From an uncultured Lachnospiraceae bacterium (GTDB lineage Bacteria > Bacillota > Clostridia > Lachnospirales > Lachnospiraceae): DNA of 57,189 nucleotides. The notes under the pieces were generated by a model. It was not told the DNA's origin, did not search any database, and saw only the letters and a program-made list of their open reading frames with translations. Shown here in pieces: positions 50,832 through 57,189 of this stretch. Positions within the stretch are counted from its first letter, which is position 1. The number at the start of each line of letters is the position of its first letter. Where the stretch lies: positions 1-57,189 of the forward strand of contig ONBW01000012.1 in the NCBI GenBank assembly GCA_900316165.1, in the 5' to 3' direction. Made by a program: the position numbers and the translations under genes.

Positions 50832-51592
50832 TTGTACTTATCTGTTCCTTCTCTAATATAATTCTGTTTTCCTTTGGCTGCCTGATAATCAGGCTCATTA
50901 TTAAGAGTCACCCGGCCCATCGGCACCTTGGACCAGAGCTCCTTATTTACTTCTACCGAATGCTTTTTTAAGAGTTCTCTGTAATTCTTGCCCTCGTAGC
51001 CGAAGCTCGCATAGGTGTCGTTCTTTTCATCGGCAAGTTTTCTCTGATACTTCTCGACGACCGCGATATCCTCCATCGTGCTGTTTAAGGTGCTGTATGA
51101 CACCGGGAGCCTTTCAGTCTGGTCATCATACAGATCCTCGTAAAAATCAGTTCTCCGCGTTTCGAGCTCGTCCCTCTCATCTGATGAAAGCACAACTCCA
51201 TCTGACTGCGCCATCAAAAGAAGAATCCTGTCGTGGACAGCCATATCCATCGCAGTGTTCCTGGCTTCAATCGTGATGAACTTGCCATTCACATGCGAAT
51301 TCCAGTAATTTGCGGGCTTGTCCTGGTCGTATACACAGGCACTTTTCTGGACCTGATACTCTTCATATACCACATAAAAAGCCAGGTCCCTAAAGGTCAT
51401 GGGCTTTCCATCAACTGTTACAGCTGTATCGTTCAGATGATCCTTATAGACAAAAACCGATCTCCGCTCCATGCCGTTTTTGACTCCGAGCCAGATAATG
51501 ACTAAGAAAACTGCTGCTGCGATGATCCACGGCAGAGCTTTCCGGAGTTTTCCCAATGCCCGCCTGAATCGGCTCTTTATGGTGTTTGTCAT
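50828..51592 (-). CDS. Membrane-anchored SurA-like protein, no PPIase domain
   Basis: 254 residues. A basic N-terminus, one membrane helix (about residues 19-37, ALPWIIAAAVFLVIIWLGV) and an extracytoplasmic part that resembles the SurA/PrsA N-terminal chaperone fold (VTVDGKPMTFRDLAFYVVYEEYQVQKSA ... MDMAVHDRILLLMAQSDGVVLSSDE). No parvulin domain follows. I choose the ATG at 51590-51592, which overlaps the stop of the NlpC/P60 gene (ATGA) and has AAGGG upstream. The role is probably in folding or assembly of secreted proteins, but this is inferred. Confidence 0.65.
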   Translation of the reverse strand: MTNTIKSRFRRALGKLRKALPWIIAAAVFLVIIWLGVKNGMERRSVFVYKDHLNDTAVTVDGKPMTFRDLAFYVVYEEYQVQKSACVYDQDKPANYWNSHVNGKFITIEARNTAMDMAVHDRILLLMAQSDGVVLSSDERDELETRRTDFYEDLYDDQTERLPVSYSTLNSTMEDIAVVEKYQRKLADEKNDTYASFGYEGKNYRELLKKHSVEVNKELWSKVPMGRVTLNNEPDYQAAKGKQNYIREGTDKYK

Positions 51593-52752
51593 ATAACCCT
51601 TCTTATAGCAAGAACTGTTCCATGGTTCCAGGCACGGTTTGCCGTAATACCCGCTCTGGAGCTCTGTGCCTCTACTATACATCCGTTACCGGCATAGATC
51701 GCGACATGGCCAGGATAGCAGACTATGTCTCCTGCCTGAATATTATCAGGGCTTACCGCCTGACCCACATAACGCAGAGCTGCAGAATTTCTCGAACCAG
51801 AAAGGTCAATTCCGAAATGCCTGTAGACCTGAACGACAAATCCCGAGCAGTCACAGCCATTCGTAAGTGAATTGCCTCCCCAGACATATCTGTTTCCCAC
51901 GAACTGCATGGCGTAGCTTACTACTGCGCCGCCGCTTACATTTGTCGCCGGTGATGGATCAGCATCCTGTACATAGGCTGAACTGTTATTACCTGAATTA
52001 GAGCTTGAGTTCTGGCTTGACGCTCTTGATCTGCTGGCAGCTCTTTCAGCGGCTGCAGCTGCGGCTGCGGCATTTCTTGCCTGCCGCTCTCTTTCAAGCT
52101 TTGCCGCTTTTTCAGCCGCTGCCTTTGCAGCCGCCTTTTTAGCCTTGGCAACCTGCGCACCGATATCTGCGATCTCGCCCTTTTTCGAATCGATAAGATC
52201 ATTCAAGCTGGACTTGTTTGCCTTCAGCTGCTTTTTCTCTTTTTTAAGGTCTAACTGCTTGTCCTCGAGGTCTTCTTCCATTCCCTCGATTTCAACCCTC
52301 GTAGCCTCATAGGCGTCGAGCAGATCACGGTCATAGCTGTAGACCGAATTCATATAAGAGACCTTGTTGATGAAATCTGTCAGGCTCTTCGATTCTACAA
52401 GGATATTAAACACACTGTTGTCAGTATCATTCTCGTAAAAATACCTGATACGGGACTTCATTGCCTCATACTGCTTTTTCTCAGCCTTTTTGGCTTCCTT
52501 GACCTCTGCCTTTGTATCCTTGATATCCTGTGCATTCGACTTGATATCGCTCTCTAGGGCATCTATCTGTGAAATAATATCAACAAGCTTCGACTGCAGG
52601 TCATTAAGCTCTGCCTGCTTTTCCTTCTTCTTTTTTTGAAGCTTTTTAACCTTTGAGCTGGTTGCATGCGCAGTGACCTGTGGTACAGAGACCGGAACTG
52701 TAACGATCATCACCGCCGCAAGTATCATTGCTATATATCTTTTCATTTGCAC
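51589..52752 (-). CDS. Secreted coiled-coil NlpC/P60 peptidoglycan hydrolase (PcsB/CwlO-like)
   Basis: 387 residues. A signal peptide covers about residues 1-31 (MKRYIAMILAAVMIVTV ... TAHA). A long coiled coil follows (about 33-245, Lys/Glu/Ala rich), then a Ser/Asn linker and a C-terminal NlpC/P60 domain with Cys in GCDCSGFVVQVY, His in YPGHVAIYAG and a third polar residue at AWNHG. This layout matches PcsB/CwlO enzymes that are controlled by FtsEX and cut peptide cross-links during growth or division. It is co-transcribed with the SurA-like protein and map. Confidence 0.92.
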   Translation of the reverse strand: MQMKRYIAMILAAVMIVTVPVSVPQVTAHATSSKVKKLQKKKKEKQAELNDLQSKLVDIISQIDALESDIKSNAQDIKDTKAEVKEAKKAEKKQYEAMKSRIRYFYENDTDNSVFNILVESKSLTDFINKVSYMNSVYSYDRDLLDAYEATRVEIEGMEEDLEDKQLDLKKEKKQLKANKSSLNDLIDSKKGEIADIGAQVAKAKKAAAKAAAEKAAKLERERQARNAAAAAAAAERAASRSRASSQNSSSNSGNNSSAYVQDADPSPATNVSGGAVVSYAMQFVGNRYVWGGNSLTNGCDCSGFVVQVYRHFGIDLSGSRNSAALRYVGQAVSPDNIQAGDIVCYPGHVAIYAGNGCIVEAQSSRAGITANRAWNHGTVLAIRRVI

Positions 52753-52800
52753 CTCATTATAAGAAAACGCATTTGGAAATATTATAGCACGGAAAGTGTC

Positions 52801-52829
52801 AAAAAAAAAGAGGGCGGCTGACCGTCCTC
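52801..52829 (-). terminator. Terminator after veg
   Basis: Stem GAGGGCGG/CCGTCCTC (52810-52817 / 52822-52829, one mismatch on the minus strand) followed on that strand by nine Us (52801-52809). Confidence 0.8.
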
Positions 52830-52845
52830 CACTTTTCTATGAAGT

Positions 52846-53088
52846 TTATACGAGTTCCATACGGATTTCTTTAGTGATCACATCGGTATAACTGAATGAC
52901 AGAAGCTGATCAGGATGCTCCTCATCTTCGTCAGAAACAAGAACCGTAAATACGCTTGGATAAGCCTGCTGTATCACTCCCTCCTGAACATCGACTTTAT
53001 TCCTTCCTCTGTCCAGCTGAATCTTTACTCTGTTACCACACTGCTGCTGGATTGAATAGCGGATCTTGTTATACTCTGCCTGTTCCAT
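52846..53088 (-). CDS. veg: Veg-family protein
   Basis: 80 residues. The block NKVDVQEGVIQQAYPSVFTVLV and the closing SFSYTDVITKEIRMEL match Veg, a small conserved Firmicutes protein tied to biofilm and sporulation-linked control in Bacillus. The fold is SH3/Sm-like and the biochemical role is unknown. It has a consensus promoter (53160-53188) and its own terminator, so it is a single-gene unit. Confidence 0.9.
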   Translation of the reverse strand: MEQAEYNKIRYSIQQQCGNRVKIQLDRGRNKVDVQEGVIQQAYPSVFTVLVSDEDEEHPDQLLSFSYTDVITKEIRMELV

Positions 53089-53159
53089 TTATATAAATAC
53101 CTCCAGTCTATGCCGATTTCTTTAATATCGAGATATCGACAACATAAAACACAAGATGT

Positions 53160-53188
53160 AGTATACCATTTCTTTTTTATTTTGTCAA
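53160..53188 (-). promoter_or_regulatory. Promoter of veg
   Basis: TTGACA (53183-53188), 17-bp spacer and TATACT (53160-53165) with a TGG extended -10 on the minus strand. A strong promoter upstream of veg is also known in Bacillus. Confidence 0.9.
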
Positions 53189-53305
53189 AAGCTAAAAAGA
53201 TTTCGGCTGTTCTACTTTCATACTCTCAAAGCACAGCTTTGGGAAAAGTGATAAAATTCTGGATGTCACTTTTCACTTGTAGATGTTTGTAAACGAGGCT
53301 GGTGT

Positions 53306-54265
53306 ATGGGGAAAATTTATTATTCTGGAGCTATCCCGGAAAATCCAGGACTTATGCTCCGTGAAAACCGTCTGCGTCTTGGGCTCACGCAGGAGGACAT
53401 ATCATATGGTTTCTGTTCTGTATCCAGATATTCACGCATTGAGTCGGGAAAAGAGCTTCCAAGTACTGAAGAATTCACCTATTTCATGAATCTTCTGCGT
53501 GAAAAATGTATTGCCCGTGGTGAATCCTGCGATTATCCGGAAGAGGAAAACGACGAACTGAATAAACGTCACTCTATTATAGTAAAACTTTGGAATGAGT
53601 CCAGGCTTGATCACTGGGAGAAAGCCGGAGAACTGGTATCCTTGTATCAGCACCACTTTCTCTCCAGACTATCAGCTGAGGTCCAGCTGATCTCATTTTT
53701 TGAACTGATGCATAACTACCATACTTATGATTCATTTAACGGGCTTTCCCTCTCGAAGGCTGCTGTTGATGTGCTGCAGATCACAAGACCGCAGTTTGCG
53801 CCCGACAGCTGTCATGTGAATTTTATCCCGAGTTCAGTTGAATTTCTGCTTCTAAACGCTATAGCCTGCGGAATGTTTGAATCAAAGCAGGAGATACTTT
53901 ACAGGCGTGCCTTGCTGCTCCTCAGTAATCTGATACGCATCGCATCAAAAAAGAAAGACTGCCTTCAGCCAAATGATCTGATGACTGCTCTTATGATAAA
54001 TCTCTGCTTTTTCGAGGCAGATCATGATGACCTCGGTGAGGCGGGCCGCCATCTGGAGATGATACCAGCATTTTTCAGCACCTCCGGAGGAATCTACCTG
54101 TACTGCAAGTCTCTGCGCTGCGGTTATTTTTTCTATAAAAAGTGTGGAATGCGCGAGAAATGCGAGGAAACACTGTCTACTATCAGTATCATGCTTGGAA
54201 AAATACCCGCTCCTCCGTCAGTTTCTTCTTTCATGAAAAATTCACCAAAAATTATGGTGTTTTAG
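53306..54265 (+). CDS. XRE-family regulator with helical C-terminal domain
   Basis: 319 residues. The N-terminal helix-turn-helix lies in about residues 17-50 (LRENRLRLGLTQEDISYGFCSVSRYSRIESGKELPS). The rest is alpha-helical and TPR-like, an organisation that recalls Rgg/PlcR-type peptide-sensing regulators; no short peptide gene is seen next to it. The start is an ATG with a weak site; a slightly upstream ATG at 53283 is in another frame. It is divergent from veg and read into the hpf promoter region, which overlaps its 3' end. Confidence 0.8.
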   Translation: MGKIYYSGAIPENPGLMLRENRLRLGLTQEDISYGFCSVSRYSRIESGKELPSTEEFTYFMNLLREKCIARGESCDYPEEENDELNKRHSIIVKLWNESRLDHWEKAGELVSLYQHHFLSRLSAEVQLISFFELMHNYHTYDSFNGLSLSKAAVDVLQITRPQFAPDSCHVNFIPSSVEFLLLNAIACGMFESKQEILYRRALLLLSNLIRIASKKKDCLQPNDLMTALMINLCFFEADHDDLGEAGRHLEMIPAFFSTSGGIYLYCKSLRCGYFFYKKCGMREKCEETLSTISIMLGKIPAPPSVSSFMKNSPKIMVF

Positions 54266-54276
54266 TAAGACAAATG

Positions 54277-54285
54277 TGTTATACT
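54277..54285 (+). promoter_or_regulatory. Extended -10 promoter of hpf
   Basis: TGTTATACT (54277-54285) is an extended -10 box. No strong -35 is seen. Transcription would start near 54292, about 68 nt before the hpf ATG. Confidence 0.6.
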
Positions 54286-54359
54286 ATTTTCAAGACAACC
54301 CATCAATGCGAAGGTATTTTTTCCACTTCGCAAATATTTTAGCAAAGGGGGTTTTCGCC

Positions 54360-54896
54360 ATGAGAATCAATATCACAGGAAAAAACATTGAGCTGACAGA
54401 GGGCCTCAAGACCGCTGTCACAGACAAGCTTTCAAAGCTTGACAAGTACTTTGCCGATGACACCATCGCAAATGTTACTCTCTCGGTTGAAAAGGACAGA
54501 CAGAAGATTGAGGTTACTATCCCTATGAAGGGATCGATCATCAGATCTGAGCAGGTATCAAACGATATGTATGTATCTATCGACCTGGTCGAGGAAGTTA
54601 TCGAGAGACAGTTGCAGAAATACCGTCATAAACTGATCACGAAGCAGCAGGAGCCTGGCGAGTTCTTCCAGGACGACTACATCGATGATGACAGCGATGA
54701 CGATGACTCTTCACAGATCAAGATCCAGCGTACGAAGCATTTCGGCATCAAGCCTATGTATCCAGAGGACGCCTGCGTTCAGATGGAGCTCTTAGGTCAT
54801 GACTTCTTCGTATTCAGAAACGCTGAGACAGACGAGGTAAATGTCGTTTATAAGCGCCGCGGTAATACCTACGGCCTTATCGAGCCTGAGTTCTGA
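54360..54896 (+). CDS. hpf: Ribosome hibernation promoting factor, long form
   Basis: 178 residues. The N-terminal domain (INITGKNIELTEGLKTAVTDKLSKLDKYF) binds the ribosome between the subunits, and the C-terminal domain (KHFGIKPMYPEDACVQMELLGHDFFVFRNAETDEVNVVYKRRGNTYGLIEP) dimerises and forms 100S ribosomes. An acidic linker (DDYIDDDSDDDDSS) joins them. The start is set by AAGGGGG about 9 nt upstream, an unusually G-rich site. It has its own promoter. Confidence 0.95.
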   Translation: MRINITGKNIELTEGLKTAVTDKLSKLDKYFADDTIANVTLSVEKDRQKIEVTIPMKGSIIRSEQVSNDMYVSIDLVEEVIERQLQKYRHKLITKQQEPGEFFQDDYIDDDSDDDDSSQIKIQRTKHFGIKPMYPEDACVQMELLGHDFFVFRNAETDEVNVVYKRRGNTYGLIEPEF

Positions 54897-54975
54897 TCTC
54901 TATTTTGTCTCCGTAGAATCGGGCGGCAGGAGCACTAGTTCCTGCCGCTTTTATTTTTACCGTTGGAGCGGTTTT

Positions 54976-55689
54976 ATGCGCACAGTAATCACACTTATTT
55001 ATGTAGTAGTTTTTCTAATCATGTCTTACCCTGTCTCAGGAATCCAGTGGCTTATACACCCTAAGGACGAGCGCAGGCGCAAGCTTATGCTGCTTTCGTA
55101 CGTGCACTGGGGCTTCCGCTGTGTTGAGAAGCTATCAGGTTCCAAGGTTACAGTAAAGGGTCTGGAGAATATTCCAAAGGACAGGCCAGCAGTCTACATC
55201 AGCAACCACCAGAGTATCTTTGACATCGTAGTGACTTACAGCAGAATTCCAGGATTCTGCGGCTTTATCGCAAAGAAATCCCTTCTCCAGATTCCGATCT
55301 TAGGCTGGCTTATGAAGAGGCTTTACAGTCTTGGCATCGACAGGAGTAACCTCAAGGACGGTCTCAAGGTCATCCTCAAAGCCATAGACGAGGCCAAAAA
55401 CGGCATCAGTATCTGTATCTACCCTGAAGGCACCCGTTCAAAGGACGGTGAAGTCCACGAATTCCACGCAGGTTCCTTCAAGGTCGCTACCAAGTCCGGC
55501 TGTCCTGTAATCCCGGTCGCTGTAAACGGTACCAGAGATATCCTTGAATACCACTTCCCGAATATCAAAAAGTCAAACGTTACTCTTTCCTTTGGAAAGC
55601 CGATAGAGACAAAGGGCATGAGCCGTGACGAGCAGAAAGAGCTGCCGAATCGCGTCAGGAACGAGATCATAGAGATGATGAAGAACTAA
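54976..55689 (+). CDS. plsC: 1-acyl-sn-glycerol-3-phosphate acyltransferase
   Basis: 237 residues. It makes phosphatidic acid from lysophosphatidic acid and acyl-ACP or acyl-CoA. One N-terminal membrane helix (VITLIYVVVFLIMSYPV), then the four acyltransferase motifs: NHQSIFD (H-x4-D), FIAKKSL ... GIDRS, IYPEGTRS and VIPVAVNGT. The start is the ATG at 54976 with TTGGAG upstream. It lies 79 bp after hpf and probably shares its transcript. Confidence 0.93.
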   Translation: MRTVITLIYVVVFLIMSYPVSGIQWLIHPKDERRRKLMLLSYVHWGFRCVEKLSGSKVTVKGLENIPKDRPAVYISNHQSIFDIVVTYSRIPGFCGFIAKKSLLQIPILGWLMKRLYSLGIDRSNLKDGLKVILKAIDEAKNGISICIYPEGTRSKDGEVHEFHAGSFKVATKSGCPVIPVAVNGTRDILEYHFPNIKKSNVTLSFGKPIETKGMSRDEQKELPNRVRNEIIEMMKN

Positions 55690-55744
55690 GATGATGATAC
55701 CTGGACAGTCAATTATCGCAAATTGCGATTATTGATTTCTGGGC

Positions 55745-55840
55745 AAAAAAGGAGGACCGCCTCGCGGCGGCCCTTGTAAAAGAGGGGGAGTATGAAAAAC
55801 GAAAACAATTTCCGTCTCAAAGGATTTATTTCCTTTGATG
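55745..55840 (-). ncRNA. Candidate C-rich small RNA, copy 2
   Basis: Same build as copy 1. A TAATAT -10 box (55847-55852) lies 8 nt before a hairpin with the same arms TCAAAGG/CCTTTGA (55817-55838) but a different 8-nt loop. The 37-nt segment at 55777-55813 is identical to copy 1. A different terminator stem (55754-55773, G/C rich, TCGC-type loop) is followed by UCC and six Us (55745-55750). The one imperfect stem pair (55756/55771) is G-U in minus-strand RNA but A-C in plus-strand RNA, which supports the minus strand. It lies between plsC and the SDR gene, antisense to both. Confidence 0.75.
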
Positions 55841-55958
55841 CTATATATATTACAGGGGGATTGTGATTTATTTGTGAACGAGAAATGAAACGTTTATTAA
55901 GTAAACCGTTTCCACAATCTTAAATCACGATATTAAAATAATCTCAGGAGGTCCTTTA

Positions 55959-56690
55959 ATGAACTCGAAATATGGGATTGTCACCGGAGCAAGCCGCGGC
56001 ATCGGCAGCGCCATCGCTGAAAAAATGGCCAGCGAACACGTAAACCTTGCTCTCTGCTGTGAAAAGAATATTGAAAAATTAAACGCACTTGCCGAAGATC
56101 TAAAGAACAGCTTTCAAATCGAAGTGCTTACATATCAGACAGATGTGGGTAACCCCGATTCCATCAGTGAGATGGCAGACGACATAAAAAACCACTTTCC
56201 GCGCATTGACTACCTCGTAAACAACGCCGGGATTTCATACGTAGGCCTTCTTACCGACATGAGCAGGGAACAGTGGGACAGAATGATCTCCGTAAATCTG
56301 TCGTCTATTTTTTATATGATGAAAGAATTCGTTCCGGGAATGGTTCACGAGAAGAATGGATCGATCCTGAATATCTCTTCTATGTGGGGCACAGCTGGTG
56401 CTTCATGTGAGGCTGCCTACTCTGCCACAAAGGGCGGCGTAAACCTGCTGACCCGCGCTATGGCCAAAGAGCTCGCCCCATCAGGTATCAGAGTAAATGC
56501 CGTAGCTCCAGGCTGCGTAGACACAGATATGAACGCTGTCTTTTCTGAGGACGAAAAAAAAGACCTCTGTGAAGAGATCCCTTTAGGCAGATTTGCCACA
56601 ACTGATGAAATAGCTGATGCCGCATGGGCACTTATGAATCTGTCCTATGTAACAGGGCAGATTCTCGGCGCCGACGGCGGATTTTTATAA
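55959..56690 (+). CDS. Short-chain dehydrogenase/reductase, FabG-like
   Basis: 243 residues of SDR fold: NAD(P)-binding TGASRGIGSA (about 7-16), NNAG, catalytic Ser in ILNISSMWG, Tyr-x-x-x-Lys in AYSATKGG, and the C-terminal GQILGADGG. It is close to 3-oxoacyl-ACP reductases (FabG), but many SDRs of this length reduce other substrates and it is not in a fab operon. The ribosome site is AGGAGG. An A/T-rich imperfect palindrome (about 55889-55912) lies upstream and could be an operator. Confidence 0.88.
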   Translation: MNSKYGIVTGASRGIGSAIAEKMASEHVNLALCCEKNIEKLNALAEDLKNSFQIEVLTYQTDVGNPDSISEMADDIKNHFPRIDYLVNNAGISYVGLLTDMSREQWDRMISVNLSSIFYMMKEFVPGMVHEKNGSILNISSMWGTAGASCEAAYSATKGGVNLLTRAMAKELAPSGIRVNAVAPGCVDTDMNAVFSEDEKKDLCEEIPLGRFATTDEIADAAWALMNLSYVTGQILGADGGFL

Positions 56691-56758
56691 AGCTTAATTC
56701 AGTGGAAAATCAAATCATCTGATCTGGTTTCCTACCAGTTTTCAAAAAGCGCTTACAA

Positions 56759-56956
56759 TTACTTATCCAGATATTCAACCAGAGCATTAGCGATCAGAGC
56801 TGAAAATGAGATTCCTCTCCTGTCAGCCTCTTCGCGTGCCTGAATATACATATCAGGTCTCATGGTAAGTGTGTACTGCTTCTTCTTATTCGCAACTCTA
56901 GGACGTCCTCTTCTCTTTGAAGCTGAGTCCTGATTATCAGCCGTGTAATTCTCCAT
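56759..56956 (-). CDS. Ribbon-helix-helix (CopG/Arc-like) small protein
   Basis: 65 residues. A basic AT-hook-like segment KRRGRPRVANKKKQ is followed by a beta strand and two helices typical of RHH DNA-binding proteins (YTLTMRPDMYIQAREEADRRGISFSALIANALVEYLDK). I choose the ATG at 56954-56956, which has AAGGAGG 8 nt upstream, rather than the ATGs further upstream. It has a consensus promoter at 57011-57039. No toxin gene is seen on its downstream side in the window, so it may be a solitary regulator or an antitoxin with a distant partner. Confidence 0.8.
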   Translation of the reverse strand: MENYTADNQDSASKRRGRPRVANKKKQYTLTMRPDMYIQAREEADRRGISFSALIANALVEYLDK

Positions 56957-57010
56957 GATAGCAACCTCCTTCATAGAATTTTCTTTTTCCAAGCTTTCTT
57001 TCCTTCTCTA

Positions 57011-57039
57011 ATATTAGCTTAATAAAAATAATCTGTCAA
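57011..57039 (-). promoter_or_regulatory. Promoter of the ribbon-helix-helix gene
   Basis: TTGACA (57034-57039), 17-bp spacer and TAATAT (57011-57016) on the minus strand. Beyond it, up to the right edge (57040-57189), I see no gene, only a small GTCGC/GCGAC hairpin near 57104-57118. Confidence 0.85.
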
Positions 57040-57189
57040 TAATTTTTGAATGTTTTTATATTATTTTCATAGACTGAACGCAAAATAAATAAAATTGTAC
57101 CAAGTCGCTTGCGCGACGGCAAACGTTAGTCTCATAATCTAGTTCTCAAATAAATATGGCAGTCTGCCTGCCGTTGTGATATTGTTGAG

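Noticed and set aside
55885-55912. Catabolite-responsive (cre) site before the SDR gene
   Set aside because: TGAAACGTTTA resembles cre but is one base short around the central CG. I note it only as an A/T-rich imperfect palindrome.
1-57189. CRISPR arrays, tRNA or rRNA genes, complete insertion sequences, integrases
   Set aside because: I saw no regularly spaced long repeats, no tRNA-like cloverleaf, no rRNA sequence and no transposase or integrase frame.

Overview
The window looks like chromosomal DNA of an anaerobic, flagellated, Gram-positive bacterium of the class Clostridia, most likely a Lachnospiraceae (Butyrivibrio / Pseudobutyrivibrio / Roseburia type). The reasons are the Firmicutes gene complement (CdaA/CdaR, RecD2, YvyF next to ComF, Veg, a CymR-like Rrf2 regulator, long HPF), a LacI-type sensor fused to a GGDEF domain, a cytoplasmic CelC-like GH5 enzyme, strong AGGAGG ribosome sites and moderate G+C. 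The family assignment is inferred from gene content only.

Layout. Bases 1-65 hold the first 21 codons of rpsL (minus strand), with a consensus promoter at 141-169. From 190 to 17944 almost everything is on the minus strand with short gaps or overlaps. Read in the direction of transcription it runs: flagellar rod genes flgF, flgG and a flgJ-like gene; recD2; comF; yvyF; two membrane proteins of unknown function; the c-di-AMP pair cdaA-cdaR; an HPr; leuA; then a cell-surface polysaccharide set (rmlD, GT2, glf, GtrA, a polyprenyl-phosphate sugar transferase and a Wzm/Wzt-type ABC exporter). Upstream lie a cation efflux (CDF) gene and a fused feoA-feoB gene.

Bases 21.7-27.3 kb form an accessory patch with mixed strands. 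It has a truncated transporter end, two decayed copies of one small gene cluster (including an extra 3' end of an ogt-type gene), a helically phased short repeat, a two-domain hemerythrin, a HigBA toxin-antitoxin pair, a YjbR-MGMT fusion, a DUF2798-like membrane protein and a DUF4143 ATPase. Next come an ABC exporter, a membrane GGDEF cyclase, an AraC regulator with an unusual double-hairpin leader, a GH5 glucanase, a MATE transporter, and a peptidoglycan-precursor group (alpha/beta hydrolase, murF, ddl, murI, HAD phosphatase).

The right third has a CgeB-like glycosyltransferase coupled to secA, a CymR-like regulator, the LacI-GGDEF fusion, mfd behind tandem operators, map with a SEC-C zinc motif, a SurA-like protein, a PcsB/CwlO-like NlpC/P60 hydrolase and veg. 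On the plus strand follow an XRE regulator, hpf, plsC and an SDR; a ribbon-helix-helix protein closes the window on the minus strand.

The most novel signal is a pair of matching non-coding elements at 39335-39426 and 55745-55840 (minus strand). Each has a -10 box exactly 8 nt before a 5' hairpin, then an identical 37-nt segment with a C-rich anti-Shine-Dalgarno core, then a rho-independent terminator. The hairpin loops and terminator stems differ between copies while the folds are kept. I read these as two copies of an unreported C-rich small RNA.
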